The notes under the pieces were generated by a model, which saw only the letters and a program-made list of their open reading frames with translations, was not told the origin of the DNA and did no database searches. From Nocardia rosealba (GTDB taxonomy: Bacteria; Actinomycetota; Actinomycetes; Mycobacteriales; Mycobacteriaceae), in contig NZ_JAIWNA010000003.1 of the NCBI RefSeq assembly GCF_020216065.1, forward strand, positions 448,882 to 512,881: 64,000 nucleotides of DNA, read 5' to 3'. A program made the position numbers and the translations under genes. The number at the start of each line of letters is the position of its first letter. The first letter of the stretch is position 1. Positions 44,629 through 53,663 of the stretch are shown one piece after another.

Positions 44629-44699
44629 GCGAGCGAACGATGAGCACAGCCGCCCAGGCGGTCATGGCGGAGCCGAGCGTCAGCGGGATGCGGGCATGA
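44625..44699 (+). CDS. 24-codon ORF linking fmt and rsmB
   Basis: A short frame ([24 protein letters not shown]) starts at an ATG overlapping the fmt stop (ATGA) and ends at a TGA overlapping the rsmB ATG (ATGA again). It fills the whole 67-bp gap. Nothing in the peptide suggests a function; its likely role, if translated, is to carry ribosomes across to rsmB. Such an exact fit could also be chance. Confidence 0.35.
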   Translation: MSERTMSTAAQAVMAEPSVSGMRA

Positions 44700-46867
44700 G
44701 CGCCTCCGACCGCAGGCGTCGCCGCGAAGCCGACCAGCGCAGCGGCGCCGCACCTCGCGACGACCGCAAGATCACGGGCAAGAACGTCGACGGTGGCTGG
44801 GCCGCCCGCGCCGCCAAGGGTCGCGACAACAAGGCCCCCCGCGCCGAGGACGACCGTCGCCCGCGTCGTGGCGACGGCGAGTCCCGAGGATGGGACTACG
44901 ACCGTCGCGGTCCTGCGCGCACCGACGACACCCGGCGCCCCGCTGCCGGTCGCGGACGCGACGCGGACGACCGCTCCGGCGCCGCCCGCGGGTATGACCC
45001 GGCCGATCGGCCCGGCACCTCGCGGGGCAATCGCGATGCGGGTGATCGCGGTGCCAGTGATCGGCCGCGCGGTGGGGACTTCGGTCGCTCCGACGGCGCA
45101 GCTGAGCGATCCGGCAGGCGTGCGGACGGCGGCACGGAACGGCGTGCTTCATCGGAAAGGGCTGAACGCCAGGGCAATTCGCGCGGAAGCGGTGGCCCTG
45201 GACGATCCGACGATTCCGGCCGTTCCGGCGGTGTGCGCGAAGGGGATACGCGGGGCGTGCGCGGCGGGCAGCCGACCGATCGAGGGGGAGACGGCGGCCG
45301 TTTCGGACGCGACGGCGAATCTCGGGGTGGGCAGTCGGCCGAACCGGGCGGCCGTTCGGGACGCGACAGCGATTCGCGGGACTCGCGCGGCGGGAAGCGA
45401 AGCGACCGTACCGGTGACAGCAGTCGTTCCGGTAGCGCGCGCCAGGGTGGCGGTAAGCCGGCCGGGCAGCGGAGTGAACGGCAGCGGGCCGATCGGCCGG
45501 ATCCGAGTGTGCCGAGTCCGCGCAAGCGGCGGGGTGAGCCGGTGGATGTGGCGCGGGAGGTGGCCCTCGACGTGTTGCGGGCGGTGCGTGAACGTGACGC
45601 CTACGCCAACCTCGTACTGCCGAAGTTGTTGCGGGAGCGCAAGATCAGCGGGCGTGATGCCGCGTTCGCGACCGAGCTCACCTATGGAGCGTGCCGGTCG
45701 CAGGGGCAGCTCGATGCCGTGATCGCGGCGTGCGCGGGCCGTCCGGTCGGTGAGATCGACGGGCCGATCCTCGACATCCTCCGCCTCGGCGTCTACCAGC
45801 TGCTGCGCACGCGGACCGGCGCGCATGCCGCCGTCGACACCTCCGTCGATCTGGCCCGTGCCGAATTCGGCCAGGGCCGTGCCGGTTTCGTGAACGCGGT
45901 GCTGCGCCGGGCGGGGGAGAAGACCGCCGACCAGTGGATCGCGGAGCTGGCACCGGCCGATCCGGTCGGCAAGCTCGCCTTCGAATTCGCGCACCCCACC
46001 TGGATCGCCCAGTCCTTCGCCGACGCCCTCGGTGCGCAGGCGGGTGAACTGTCCGACCTGCTGGCCGCCGACGACGAACGTCCGGTGGTGCACCTGGTCG
46101 CGCGTCCCGGTGAGATCACGTCCGAGGAATTGGCGTTGGTCACCGGCGGCGAGGAAGGTCGCTGGTCGCCGTACGCGGTGTACCTCGACGGCGGCGATCC
46201 CGGTCAGCTCGAACCGGTGCGCGAGGGAATCGCCGCGGTGCAGGACGAAGGTTCTCAGCTCGTGGCGCTGGCCCTGAGCCGGGCACCCCTCGAAGGCCCC
46301 GACCAGGGCCGATGGCTCGACCTGTGCGCGGGGCCCGGCGGAAAGGCGGCGCTGCTCGGTGCCCTGGCCGCGATCGACCTGTTCACCGTCGACGCGGTGG
46401 AACCGTCGGAGCATCGCGCCGAACTGGTCCGCAAGTCCACCCGTGACCTGCCCGTCACGGTGCACGTGAAGGACGGGCGTGATACAGGTCTGGAACCCGG
46501 CTACGACCGCATCCTGGTCGACGCTCCCTGCACGGGCCTGGGCGCACTGCGCCGCCGCCCCGAGTCGCGCTGGCGTCGCATCCCCGCCGACGTCCCGGAA
46601 CTGGTCACTCTGCAACGCGAACTCCTCACCGCCGCATGGGATCTCCTACGCCCCGGCGGCGTGGTCGTGTACTCCACCTGCTCCCCGCACCTGTCCGAAA
46701 CCCTCGCGGTGGTCGCCGACTTCGTCCGCCGCACCGGCGCCGAACAACTCGACACCCGCGAGCTGCTCCCCGGCGTCACCGACCTCGGCGAAGGCCCCTC
46801 GGCCCAACTCTGGCCCCACCGCCACGGCACCGACGCGATGTTCCTGTCGGCCTTGCGCAAGAAGTAG
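44696..46867 (+). CDS. rsmB: 16S rRNA m5C967 methyltransferase with RG-rich arm
   Basis: SAM-dependent methyltransferase of the Fmu/RsmB family. Its core (about 283-723) has an N-terminal NusB-like RNA-binding domain, the SAM motif DLCAGPGGKAALLG (from about 542), the PCTGLGALRRRPE motif and the catalytic Cys in YSTCSPH (C662). It is preceded by about 282 residues almost entirely Arg, Gly, Asp and Ser. Usual family length is about 430-480. The arm resembles disordered RNA-binding RGG regions. An ATG at 44696 overlaps the mini-ORF stop. Confidence 0.93.
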   Translation: MSASDRRRRREADQRSGAAPRDDRKITGKNVDGGWAARAAKGRDNKAPRAEDDRRPRRGDGESRGWDYDRRGPARTDDTRRPAAGRGRDADDRSGAARGYDPADRPGTSRGNRDAGDRGASDRPRGGDFGRSDGAAERSGRRADGGTERRASSERAERQGNSRGSGGPGRSDDSGRSGGVREGDTRGVRGGQPTDRGGDGGRFGRDGESRGGQSAEPGGRSGRDSDSRDSRGGKRSDRTGDSSRSGSARQGGGKPAGQRSERQRADRPDPSVPSPRKRRGEPVDVAREVALDVLRAVRERDAYANLVLPKLLRERKISGRDAAFATELTYGACRSQGQLDAVIAACAGRPVGEIDGPILDILRLGVYQLLRTRTGAHAAVDTSVDLARAEFGQGRAGFVNAVLRRAGEKTADQWIAELAPADPVGKLAFEFAHPTWIAQSFADALGAQAGELSDLLAADDERPVVHLVARPGEITSEELALVTGGEEGRWSPYAVYLDGGDPGQLEPVREGIAAVQDEGSQLVALALSRAPLEGPDQGRWLDLCAGPGGKAALLGALAAIDLFTVDAVEPSEHRAELVRKSTRDLPVTVHVKDGRDTGLEPGYDRILVDAPCTGLGALRRRPESRWRRIPADVPELVTLQRELLTAAWDLLRPGGVVVYSTCSPHLSETLAVVADFVRRTGAEQLDTRELLPGVTDLGEGPSAQLWPHRHGTDAMFLSALRKK

Positions 46868-47197
46868 GCCCGATCACGCGCTGCGGCGGTGCGATCCGAG
46901 TCGACCGCACCGCCACAGCATCCGCCGGGCGGCTCGTCCGCCACGTGCTGGGGCCGCCGGTGTTCGAGTCCGGGTCGCACAACCTGGGCGTTGATGCTCG
47001 CTCGGGTGACGGCGCGAAGGAGTGGACGCGCCCACCGCGTTTCGCAACCTACGTCTCAGGTGTGTCGCCGAAGGAGATCGCGGCAGGCCGTGGCTGTGTG
47101 ACGGGTGGCGTGTGCCCGATTCGGACCGACCGCGACTCGACAGCGAGCGGTGACATTCGTCCAAGGCGTGGCGTGTCTCGCGGGGGAGAATTCGCGT
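46868..47197. other. Intergenic region after rsmB
   Basis: About 330 bp without a supported gene. It contains a stretch that looks like a tRNA T-loop (TTCGAGT at 46963-46969) and complementary GTGCGA/TCGCAC ends at 46889 and 46975, but the other cloverleaf arms do not form, so no tRNA is called. Confidence 0.5.
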
Positions 47198-47536
47198 ATG
47201 GCGATGACGTGGGAACAGGTGGTGGCGATCGCGACCGCTCTGCCGGGGGTGGCGGAGGGGACGTGGTGGCGCAGTCCGGGGCTGTCGGTCGGCGGGAAGA
47301 GTTTCGCGCGGCTGCGGTCGGAGGCCGAGGGCGGGCTGGTGCTCTTGTGCGAGCCGTCCGAGAAGGAGGCGCTACTCGCCTCGGGGGATCCGGCGTTCTA
47401 TACGACGCCGCACTACGACGGGCACCCGTATGTACTCATCGATCTGGAAGTGGTCGATCGGCAACAGCTCGCCGAGCTGATCGACAGCGCGTGGTGGTTG
47501 CGCGCGCCTGCGAAACTGCGGCGCGAACGCGCATAG
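47198..47536 (+). CDS. MmcQ/YjbR-family protein
   Basis: A 112-residue protein with the MmcQ/YjbR (CyaY-like fold) pattern: MTWEQVVAIATALPGVAEG at the start, WWRSPGLSVGGKSFARL in the middle and a final AWWLRAPAKLRRE helix. Proteins of this family are putative DNA-binding or small-molecule-binding proteins with no agreed function. ATG 47198 has GGGGAG 9 nt upstream. It converges on the sigma factor gene. Confidence 0.78.
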   Translation: MAMTWEQVVAIATALPGVAEGTWWRSPGLSVGGKSFARLRSEAEGGLVLLCEPSEKEALLASGDPAFYTTPHYDGHPYVLIDLEVVDRQQLAELIDSAWWLRAPAKLRRERA

Positions 47537-47554
47537 GGGGACACCGTTGTCCCC
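47537..47554. terminator. Short hairpin between convergent genes
   Basis: GGGGACA-CCGT-TGTCCCC forms a 7-bp stem with a tetraloop in the 27-bp gap between the MmcQ-like gene and the sigma factor gene. Confidence 0.5.
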
Positions 47555-47563
47555 GCGGCGGAC

Positions 47564-48454
47564 TCAGTCCCGCTCGGACAGATCACGCAGGCGCGCAAGG
47601 GTTTTCGCGAGAATGCGCGAGACGTGCATCTGCGAGATGCCGAGCTGGTTCGCGATCTGGGTCTGGGTCATCGACTCGAAGAAGCGCATCGTGAGGATCC
47701 GCCGCTCCCGCTCGGGCAGGCCCGCCAGCAGCGGGCGCACCGCGATGTACTCCTCGACCCGGTCGAACTGCGACTCCTCCTCGCCGAGGGTGTCGAGCAG
47801 CGAGGCGTCGCTGTCGCGACCGACCGAGGCGGCATCGATCGAGGTGGGCTGGTAGGCGTTGCCCGCGATCACCGCCTGGGTCACCTCGTCGGGGTCGACA
47901 TCGAGTTCGGCCGCGATCTCCTTGGCCGTCGGCGAGCGACCCAACCGCTGCGAGAGCTGATCCACGGCCGCACCGATGCGCAGATGGGTTTCTTTCACCC
48001 GCCGCGGCACTCGCATGGCCCAGGTGTTGTCGCGGAAGTACCGCCGCACCTCACCCATGATCGTCGGCACCGCGAACGACAGGAAGTTCGAGCCACGGCT
48101 CAGATCGAACCGGTCGACCGCGTGCACCAGACCGACCCGCGCCACCTGCGACAGATCGTCGAACGGCTCACCACGGCCGCTGAACTTGCGGGCGATGTGG
48201 TCGGCCAGCGGAATGCAGCGGTTGATCAGCGCGTCCCGGGCCACGGCGTGCGCGACGCTGCCGGGTTCGGTCGCCGCGAGCCGTTCGAACAGCGCGCTCA
48301 CATCGTCGTACCCGGAGGGGGCCGCAGGCGCGGGCTCGCTCAACTGCTCCTCGACGACCTGCTCCTCGATGACCGGCTCGTCGAGCACGGCTTCGGCGGG
48401 CTGTTCGAGAATTTCCGGATCGGGCTTGTGCTCTTCGTTGGTGTCGCCGTGCAC
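47564..48454 (-). CDS. sigF: SigB/SigF-type RNA polymerase sigma factor
   Basis: Group 3 sigma factor of the stress/development class, 296 residues. Region 2 (DHIARKFSGRGEPFDDLSQVARVGLVHAVDRFD), region 3 (VPRRVKETHLRIG) and region 4 (LPERERRILTMRFFESMTQTQIANQLGISQMHVSRIL) are complete. The first 45 residues are acidic and variable. The GTG start shares its G with the TAG stop of the anti-sigma gene (TAGTG), so the two are translated as a pair. The symbol is by similarity to mycobacterial SigF; several paralogues exist in related genera. Confidence 0.9.
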   Translation of the reverse strand: MHGDTNEEHKPDPEILEQPAEAVLDEPVIEEQVVEEQLSEPAPAAPSGYDDVSALFERLAATEPGSVAHAVARDALINRCIPLADHIARKFSGRGEPFDDLSQVARVGLVHAVDRFDLSRGSNFLSFAVPTIMGEVRRYFRDNTWAMRVPRRVKETHLRIGAAVDQLSQRLGRSPTAKEIAAELDVDPDEVTQAVIAGNAYQPTSIDAASVGRDSDASLLDTLGEEESQFDRVEEYIAVRPLLAGLPERERRILTMRFFESMTQTQIANQLGISQMHVSRILAKTLARLRDLSERD

Positions 48455-48876
48455 TACGCCTTCCCCCGGACCCGACGGATACGGACACTCGTCGGATACC
48501 CGGACCGGGCGGCGTCGAATCCTTGCTGGTCGGCGTTCACCTCGTCGCTCAGCGTGCGCAGGACATGCCAGCCGAAGCTGCGCTGGTCGGGCAACCCCTC
48601 CGCGGCCGCGACACCCTCCACCCGCACGACGAGTTCGGTGTCACCGACGACGAACTCACAGGTGAGCTGCGAGCCGGGCGCGGCGATCGCGATGAGCGTG
48701 GAGCACACCTCGTCGACCGCCAGGCGCACGTCGGCCACCTCGTCGAGGGTGAAATCGCTGAGCAGGACCAGTGTTTCGGCCAATCCACGCAGGATCGGCA
48801 GCTGGGTCACCGACGCTGCCACGCGGATCTGCACCGGATCGCTGAACAGCTCTTGTTCCGCCGAAATGTTGGTCAC
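48454..48876 (-). CDS. rsbW: RsbW/UsfX-like anti-sigma factor
   Basis: A 140-residue histidine-kinase-like ATPase that would hold the downstream sigma factor inactive until an anti-anti-sigma factor releases it. The helix DEVADVRLAVDEVCSTLIAIA corresponds to the N-box and matches RsbW/UsfX; later segments (LVVRVEGVA, SFGWHVLRTLSDEV) fit the rest of the fold. GTG 48876 is favoured over GTG 48894 because a GGGTA promoter element lies just upstream. No anti-anti-sigma gene is in the window. Confidence 0.85.
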   Translation of the reverse strand: MTNISAEQELFSDPVQIRVAASVTQLPILRGLAETLVLLSDFTLDEVADVRLAVDEVCSTLIAIAAPGSQLTCEFVVGDTELVVRVEGVAAAEGLPDQRSFGWHVLRTLSDEVNADQQGFDAARSGYPTSVRIRRVRGKA

Positions 48877-48884
48877 GCTCTGTA

Positions 48885-48915
48885 GGCTACCCACAACCGG
48901 CCGCCGATCACCACG
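48885..48915 (-). promoter_or_regulatory. Possible SigF-type promoter
   Basis: On the minus strand GGGTAG (48887-48892) sits 10 nt before the GTG at 48876, and GTGGTG lies about 16 bp further upstream. The -10 matches the SigF/SigB element GGGTA; the -35 is a poor match to GGTTT. It would let the sigma factor activate its own operon, as in mycobacteria. Confidence 0.4.
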
Positions 48916-48936
48916 CGGTCGCTACACTTGCGCGCT

Positions 48937-49629
48937 GTGTCCACACCGACGTTCCACCGCCCGGCCGAGCCGATGATCGCCCCGTCCATCCTGTCCGCGG
49001 ACTTCGCGAACCTGGCCGCCGAGGCCGCCGCTGTCGAAGGTTCCGACTGGCTGCACGTGGACGTGATGGACGCCCACTTCGTGCCGAACCTCACACTCGG
49101 TCTTCCAGTGGTGCAGAGCCTGCTGAAGGCCACCGACATCCCGTTCGACTGCCACCTGATGATCGAGGACCCGGGCCGCTGGGCGCCCGGCTACGCCGAA
49201 GCGGGCGCCTACAACGTCACCTTCCACGCCGAGGCCACCGACGATCCGATCGCCGTCGCCCGCGATATCCGCGCGGCGGGCGCCAAGGCCGGGCTGTCGG
49301 TGAAGCCGAACACGCCGATCGAGCCGTACCTGGAAATTCTGCGCGAATTCGACACCCTGCTCGTGATGAGCGTGGAGCCCGGTTTCGGCGGTCAGTCGTT
49401 CATTCCGGAGGTCCTGGAGAAGGCGCGCATCGTGCGCAATCTCGTGGACGCGGGCGAATTGCAGCTCATCGTCGAAATCGACGGTGGCATCAATACCGAC
49501 ACCATCGAGCAGGCCGCCGCGGCGGGCATCGATTGTTTCGTGGCCGGGTCGGCGGTCTACAACACCGCCGACCCCGGTGCGGCCGTCCAGAATCTGCGCA
49601 GTCTGGCAACCGCCGCCTGGTTGCCGTAA
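48937..49629 (+). CDS. rpe: Ribulose-phosphate 3-epimerase
   Basis: Interconverts ribulose-5-P and xylulose-5-P in the pentose phosphate cycle. The 230-residue TIM barrel has [11 protein letters not shown], the metal and catalytic segments [12 protein letters not shown] and [20 protein letters not shown] and EIDGGI. GTG 48937 is chosen; a TACACT hexamer (48922-48927) ends 9 nt upstream, pointing to a leaderless or near-leaderless message. It diverges from the anti-sigma gene. Confidence 0.95.
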   Translation: MSTPTFHRPAEPMIAPSILSADFANLAAEAAAVEGSDWLHVDVMDAHFVPNLTLGLPVVQSLLKATDIPFDCHLMIEDPGRWAPGYAEAGAYNVTFHAEATDDPIAVARDIRAAGAKAGLSVKPNTPIEPYLEILREFDTLLVMSVEPGFGGQSFIPEVLEKARIVRNLVDAGELQLIVEIDGGINTDTIEQAAAAGIDCFVAGSAVYNTADPGAAVQNLRSLATAAWLP

Positions 49630-49639
49630 CCCGGTTCGG

Positions 49640-50113
49640 TCAGTGCGGGTGCAGGGCGTGGCTGCCCAGCGCCCGCGCTGTCTCGATCACGGCCTCGAGC
49701 GGTGGCCGGTTGTCGGCCGCCTCCGGTGCGCGCACCCAGGTGCGGTAGCCGGTGCGTTCGTCGTCGGGCGAGGGCAGCACGATGTGGCTGCCCGCGCAGG
49801 CGACGCTCGCGTAGAGGCGGAACAGTTCGGCTTCGGCTGTCGGCGTGAGGGTGTCGAGGTGGCAGGGCCCGGTGAGGAAGGTCCAGCAATGGGCGCGCGG
49901 ATGGTCGACGACCGGTCCGGCGATACCGTCGGCACGCAACTGTGCCTGTACCCGCTCACCCAGGTCACCCGGCATGGTCACCGCACCGTAGTGGGTGCCG
50001 ATCTGCAGGAGGATGCGCCGGGAGTCCGGGTCGACCGTCGCGGGCAGGTGTAGTTCCCGCCGGTAATGGACGCAGCGACTTTCCAGCGTGGAATCGAGCA
50101 GTGGGTAGCTCAC
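49640..50113 (-). CDS. Uncharacterised actinobacterial protein
   Basis: A 157-residue soluble protein I cannot assign with confidence. Segments GTHYGAVTMPGDLGERV, GPVVDHPRAHCWTFLTGP and AGSHIVLPSPDDE resemble, weakly, small Streptomyces proteins annotated as primase/polymerase N-terminal-like; no catalytic triad of that family is visible. The start is well fixed: GGGAG lies 8 nt before GTG 50113. It occupies the place between rpe and riboflavin synthase where mycobacteria carry ribD/ribG. Confidence 0.6.
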   Translation of the reverse strand: MSYPLLDSTLESRCVHYRRELHLPATVDPDSRRILLQIGTHYGAVTMPGDLGERVQAQLRADGIAGPVVDHPRAHCWTFLTGPCHLDTLTPTAEAELFRLYASVACAGSHIVLPSPDDERTGYRTWVRAPEAADNRPPLEAVIETARALGSHALHPH

Positions 50114-50517
50114 AGTGTTGTCTCCCGGTATCGCATCGTTGAACGTCGGGAATCGTTGACGTAACAATATTGCGTCAGTGGCCAGGGCGTGGCAAGTCCG
50201 TGGATCTCCGTGTTTCTTCTTTCGGCGCTCGGGGTACAAAGCGGCGTGGTCGTGGCCGGAAAATCTATTGCACCGGCACACGGAGAAAATCGAACGAAGG
50301 ATTGCCGCCGCATTCTCTTTCGGCGGTGATTCTTTATGTCCGGATTCTTTTCCCGCGATTTTCCGGCGCTGTGCGGGTTTTGCGGCCTCCCGCTCAGCGC
50401 GCGGTCGGATTCCACCCTCACCTGTGCCGCCACTAGGCTGTGCGTCGAGCGGGAATAGCGGTCGTCTACCCGCTGTTGGGCCCAACGGGTACGGATGACG
50501 CGACAAGGGAGTCAGAC
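50114..50517. other. Divergent intergenic region before ribE
   Basis: About 400 bp, noticeably less GC-rich at 50160-50370 than the surrounding genes. It holds a 21-bp dyad at 50157-50177 and must contain the ribE promoter. I see no FMN riboswitch core (no GGGGCAGGGU/CCGGCGGU-type sequence) and no convincing gene. Confidence 0.5.
50157..50177. promoter_or_regulatory. 21-bp dyad upstream of uncharacterised gene
   Basis: TGACGTAACA-A-TATTGCGTCA pairs at 8 of 10 positions around a central base. It lies 44 bp upstream of the minus-strand start at 50113 and could be a regulator site. No regulator gene is adjacent. Confidence 0.4.
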
Positions 50518-51141
50518 ATGTTCACAGGGATCGTCGAGGAACTCGGCGAGGTCGTGGCCACCGAGCAGCTCGCCGACGCCGCCCGGTTGACGATCCGCGG
50601 CAAGCTGGTGACTTCCGATGCCGGACACGGCGATTCGATCGCGGTGAACGGCGTGTGTCTCACCGTCGTCGATGTGATCGACGGCGACAGCTTCACCGTC
50701 GACGTGATGGCCGAGACTCTCGACCGGTCGAGCATCGGCGCCCTCGTGCCCGGCTCCCGGGTGAACCTCGAACGCGCCGCCGCGATCAACAGTCGCCTCG
50801 GTGGACATCTCGTCCAGGGCCACGTCGACGGGACCGGCACCGTGCTGGCCCGCACCCCCTCCGAGAACTGGGAGGTGGTCCGCATCTCCCTGCCCGACGC
50901 CATCGCTCGCTATGTCGTCCAGAAGGGCTCGATCACCGTCGACGGCGTCTCGCTCACCGTGTCGAACCTCGGTATCGACGACGAATCCGCCGCCGACGGC
51001 AACCGCGACTGGTTCGAGGTCTCGCTGATCCCTACCACTCTCGCGCTGACCGTGCTCGGCACCGCGCCGGTCGGCACGACGGTGAATCTCGAGGTCGATG
51101 TCATCGCGAAGTACGTGGAGCGCCTGGCACAGCGAGGCTGA
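50518..51141 (+). CDS. ribE: Riboflavin synthase
   Basis: Dismutates two 6,7-dimethyl-8-ribityllumazine molecules to riboflavin. The 207-residue protein begins with the invariant [10 protein letters not shown] and has two lumazine-binding repeats, the second starting near [18 protein letters not shown] sits about 8 nt before the ATG. Some authors call the gene ribC. It heads ribE-ribBA-ribH with a 194-bp gap before ribBA. Confidence 0.95.
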   Translation: MFTGIVEELGEVVATEQLADAARLTIRGKLVTSDAGHGDSIAVNGVCLTVVDVIDGDSFTVDVMAETLDRSSIGALVPGSRVNLERAAAINSRLGGHLVQGHVDGTGTVLARTPSENWEVVRISLPDAIARYVVQKGSITVDGVSLTVSNLGIDDESAADGNRDWFEVSLIPTTLALTVLGTAPVGTTVNLEVDVIAKYVERLAQRG

Positions 51142-51171
51142 CACACCCGGCGCGGGCACCCCCGGACGCCC

Positions 51172-51198
51172 TTGAAGCACGCCGTACTGTAGTAGTCA
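51172..51198 (+). promoter_or_regulatory. Candidate promoter before ribBA
   Basis: TTGAAG (51172-51177) and TAGTCA (51193-51198) are spaced 15 bp apart. Transcription from here would begin around 51205, exactly where the first stem of the structured leader begins. Confidence 0.4.
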
Positions 51199-51204
51199 TT
51201 GTCA

Positions 51205-51313
51205 GTTTCTCGGCCGCCTCGATCTGGACTGACCAGAGGGTGCGACGAAGGAGTGCCCGCCGGGAGGGAAGATCGAGGCCCCCAGGGCCGAGAAACACCG
51301 CGGCCCCGGCCGC
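51205..51313 (+). ncRNA. Structured RNA leader of ribBA (novel candidate)
   Basis: Two perfect nested helices are visible. P1 is GTTTCTCGGCC (51205-51215) with its complement at 51286-51296. P2 is GCCTCGATCT (51216-51225) with its complement at 51270-51279. Inside P2 a third stem GGGTGC/GTGCCC (51238-51243 with 51253-51258, two G-U pairs) can form. A fourth hairpin (GCGGC-CCCG-GCCGC, 51300-51313) lies just before the ribBA ribosome site GGAG at 51323-51326. It does not match the FMN riboswitch consensus as I know it. The form, 11- and 10-bp exact helices enclosing an A/G-rich core, suggests a cis-regulatory element. Confidence 0.55.
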
Positions 51314-51335
51314 CAAAATTACGGAGCAAGCAGAC

Positions 51336-53537
<2,202 letters not shown>

Positions 53538-53574
53538 GTTCACGCGCCGCGGATCTGATTTGGACACCTGCTCG

Positions 53575-53625
53575 CCACGCTCTGGTGGCGTTGCGCTCTC
53601 GCGCGATGCCGCCACCACAGCGTGG
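53575..53625. terminator. Long hairpin between convergent genes
   Basis: Two 16-nt arms (CCACGCTCTGGTGGCG at 53575-53590 and its complement with one mismatch at 53610-53625) flank a 19-nt loop. It lies between the rib operon and ggt and can serve both directions. Confidence 0.7.
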
Positions 53626-53663
53626 TCGAGGCGGTTCTCGCGGTGTGCGAGGTCCCGGGGTGG

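Noticed and set aside
46889..46981. tRNA-like segment with a TTCGAGT loop and complementary GTGCGA/TCGCAC ends, 92 nt long
   Set aside because: The T-stem does not pair in the required register, there is no D-loop GG and no anticodon arm, so it is not a functional tRNA. A decayed tRNA or chance match cannot be told apart by eye.
50114..50517. FMN riboswitch upstream of ribE
   Set aside because: I looked for the conserved GGGGCAGGGU and CCGGCGGU-type blocks and the paired helices and did not find them.
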